This document shows positions 63,255 through 64,000 of a stretch of 64,000 nt of DNA, piece after piece. Location of the stretch: assembly GCF_900078195.1 (NCBI RefSeq), contig NZ_FJVE01000007.1, positions 434,001-498,000 of the forward strand, given 5' to 3'. The number at the start of each line of letters is the position of its first letter. The stretch's first letter is position 1. The notes beneath the pieces were generated by a model, which was not told the DNA's origin, did not search any database, and was given only the letters and a program-made list of their open reading frames with translations. Source of the stretch: Clostridium sp. Marseille-P299 (lineage in GTDB: Bacteria; Bacillota; Clostridia; Lachnospirales; Lachnospiraceae). A program made the position numbers and the translations under genes.

Positions 63255-63330
63255 GCAAATAAATAAACAGATAAATAAGAAAATAGATAAATAAGAAAAT
63301 AGTGAAGTAAATAATTTAATAAATGATTAA
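63240..63330. repeat. AT-rich degenerate repeats from the SGNH stop codon onward
   Basis: AGATAAATAAGAAAAT occurs twice in tandem at about 63269-63300 and related AAATAA-rich units surround it, starting from the last codons of the SGNH gene (AAACAAATAG). Confidence 0.6.
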
Positions 63331-63362
63331 ATAAATTAATAAGTAGACAAAGGAGAAGAATT

Positions 63363-63830
63363 ATGAAAAAAGTAAAAAAAATTATGATGGTAGGATTGGT
63401 AGGAGCAGCAATGATTATGTCCCTTAGTGGATGTAAAAAGGGGGCAAGCAAAGAAATAGATATAAATACTGTCGCTGATAACTTATTAAATAACATTACT
63501 TATGAAGATGAGTTATCGCAAGTAGATTATGATATGGTATATGAAATGGATGATATTCAGATAAATGAGAGTGTAGTTTATGTAAGTAGTGGTGCAACTG
63601 CGGAAGAAATCGCTGCATTTAGCTGTACAACAGAAGACGATGCTAAAAAAGTACAAACTATTTTAGAAAACAGAGTGGAAGAACAGAAAGAATCTTTTCA
63701 AAATTATTTCCCAGAGGAATTAGTAAAGCTTGATAAAGCTGTAATTATTAAAGAGGGAAAAAGCGTTGTTTTAAGTATTTCGAATGATGAACAAAAGGCT
63801 GAAGATATTATAAATGAAGCAAAAAAATAA
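63363..63830 (+). CDS. DUF4358 family lipoprotein
   Basis: The 155-residue protein has a lipoprotein signal (VGAAMIMSLSGC, Cys near 24) and a C-terminal domain with VDYDMVYEMDDI and SSGATAEEIAAFSC, typical of DUF4358. The family has no proven function but regularly sits beside MBOAT, DHHW and SGNH genes in Lachnospiraceae. AAGGAGAAG precedes the start. Confidence 0.85.
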   Translation: MKKVKKIMMVGLVGAAMIMSLSGCKKGASKEIDINTVADNLLNNITYEDELSQVDYDMVYEMDDIQINESVVYVSSGATAEEIAAFSCTTEDDAKKVQTILENRVEEQKESFQNYFPEELVKLDKAVIIKEGKSVVLSISNDEQKAEDIINEAKK

Positions 63831-63926
63831 GCTGAGGTAATACGATACGGAAAAAGAATGGGTCTAAATATATGAATTAGATTCATAGCATGAAATATCG
63901 TATTTTACTTAAAAAAATGTAAAGAA

Positions 63927-63998
63927 AGACTACATATGTGTATTTCCTATTTAAAATATTAATAATAAAAAGGAATTACACATATGTAGTTTTATTTT
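63927..63998. terminator. terminator at the right edge
   Basis: ACTACATATGTGTATTTCCT and AGGAATTACACATATGTAGT (63929-63948 and 63971-63990) pair with one mismatch; a T-rich tail follows. Confidence 0.82.
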
Positions 63999-64000
63999 AA

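Overview
The window is AT-rich chromosomal DNA from a low-GC Firmicute, most likely a Lachnospiraceae (Clostridium cluster XIVa) species close to Lachnoclostridium/Clostridium phytofermentans. This is an inference from gene content: the nnr-alr-mazF order, a SigV/RsiV pair, DUF4317 and DUF4358 proteins, a rhamnogalacturonan-acetylesterase-like enzyme, and strong GGAGG ribosome sites with some TTG/GTG starts. No phage or plasmid backbone is visible.

Region 1 (1-12.47 kb) is ordinary chromosome: the 3' part of nnr, alr, an EndoA/MazF toxin without a visible antitoxin, a CNNM/CorC membrane protein, the ECF sigma factor SigV with its lysozyme-sensing anti-sigma RsiV, a large cytoplasmic-looking SGNH esterase, a two-gene ThrE-type exporter, an M20 peptidase and rlmH.

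Region 2 (12.45-29.36 kb) is accessory DNA starting exactly at the 3' end of rlmH. The last codons and stop of rlmH plus about 14 downstream bases recur at 17259-17290 (31 of 32 bases identical) and, more diverged, at 29329-29361. These look like att sites marking two tandem islands integrated at the rlmH 3' end, the location used by staphylococcal SCC elements. Inside are an IS3-family element sitting in the loop of a terminator, two of the three near-identical 1843-bp IS110-family elements, an M50-like peptidase, a second ECF sigma/anti-sigma pair, the 3' part of a T-box leader with a class C group II intron just behind its terminator, a codirectional MFS-M20-DUF554 set, a MerR regulator, a deleted second copy of the sigma/anti-sigma genes, and a PepC-like cysteine peptidase. 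No site-specific recombinase was found here.

Region 3 (29.4-52 kb) is mostly chromosomal: a MarR regulator with a clear operator, a nucleosidase, an HD phosphohydrolase, an MBOAT/DHHW pair for cell-surface O-acetylation, an SDR, pcp, a TPR regulator, a kinase-like phosphotransferase, a secreted SH3 repeat protein, a TauE exporter, gltS, a UDG-like protein, an ArsC-like reductase, a MATE pump and a lipoprotein.

Region 4 (52-64 kb) has the third IS110 copy just upstream of a peptide deformylase, then nth, a methyltransferase, a frameshifted response regulator with its histidine kinase, a flavin reductase, tRNA-Arg(UCU), a TRIC-type channel, DUF4317, and a decayed surface-acetylation cluster (DHHW pseudogene, repeat-rich SGNH protein, DUF4358 lipoprotein).

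Two genome-scale habits stand out. Short AT-rich tandem arrays (units of 13-23 bp) repeatedly begin at or next to stop codons, and a purine-rich/hairpin intergenic element occurs three times behind terminators between 5.8 and 8.9 kb.
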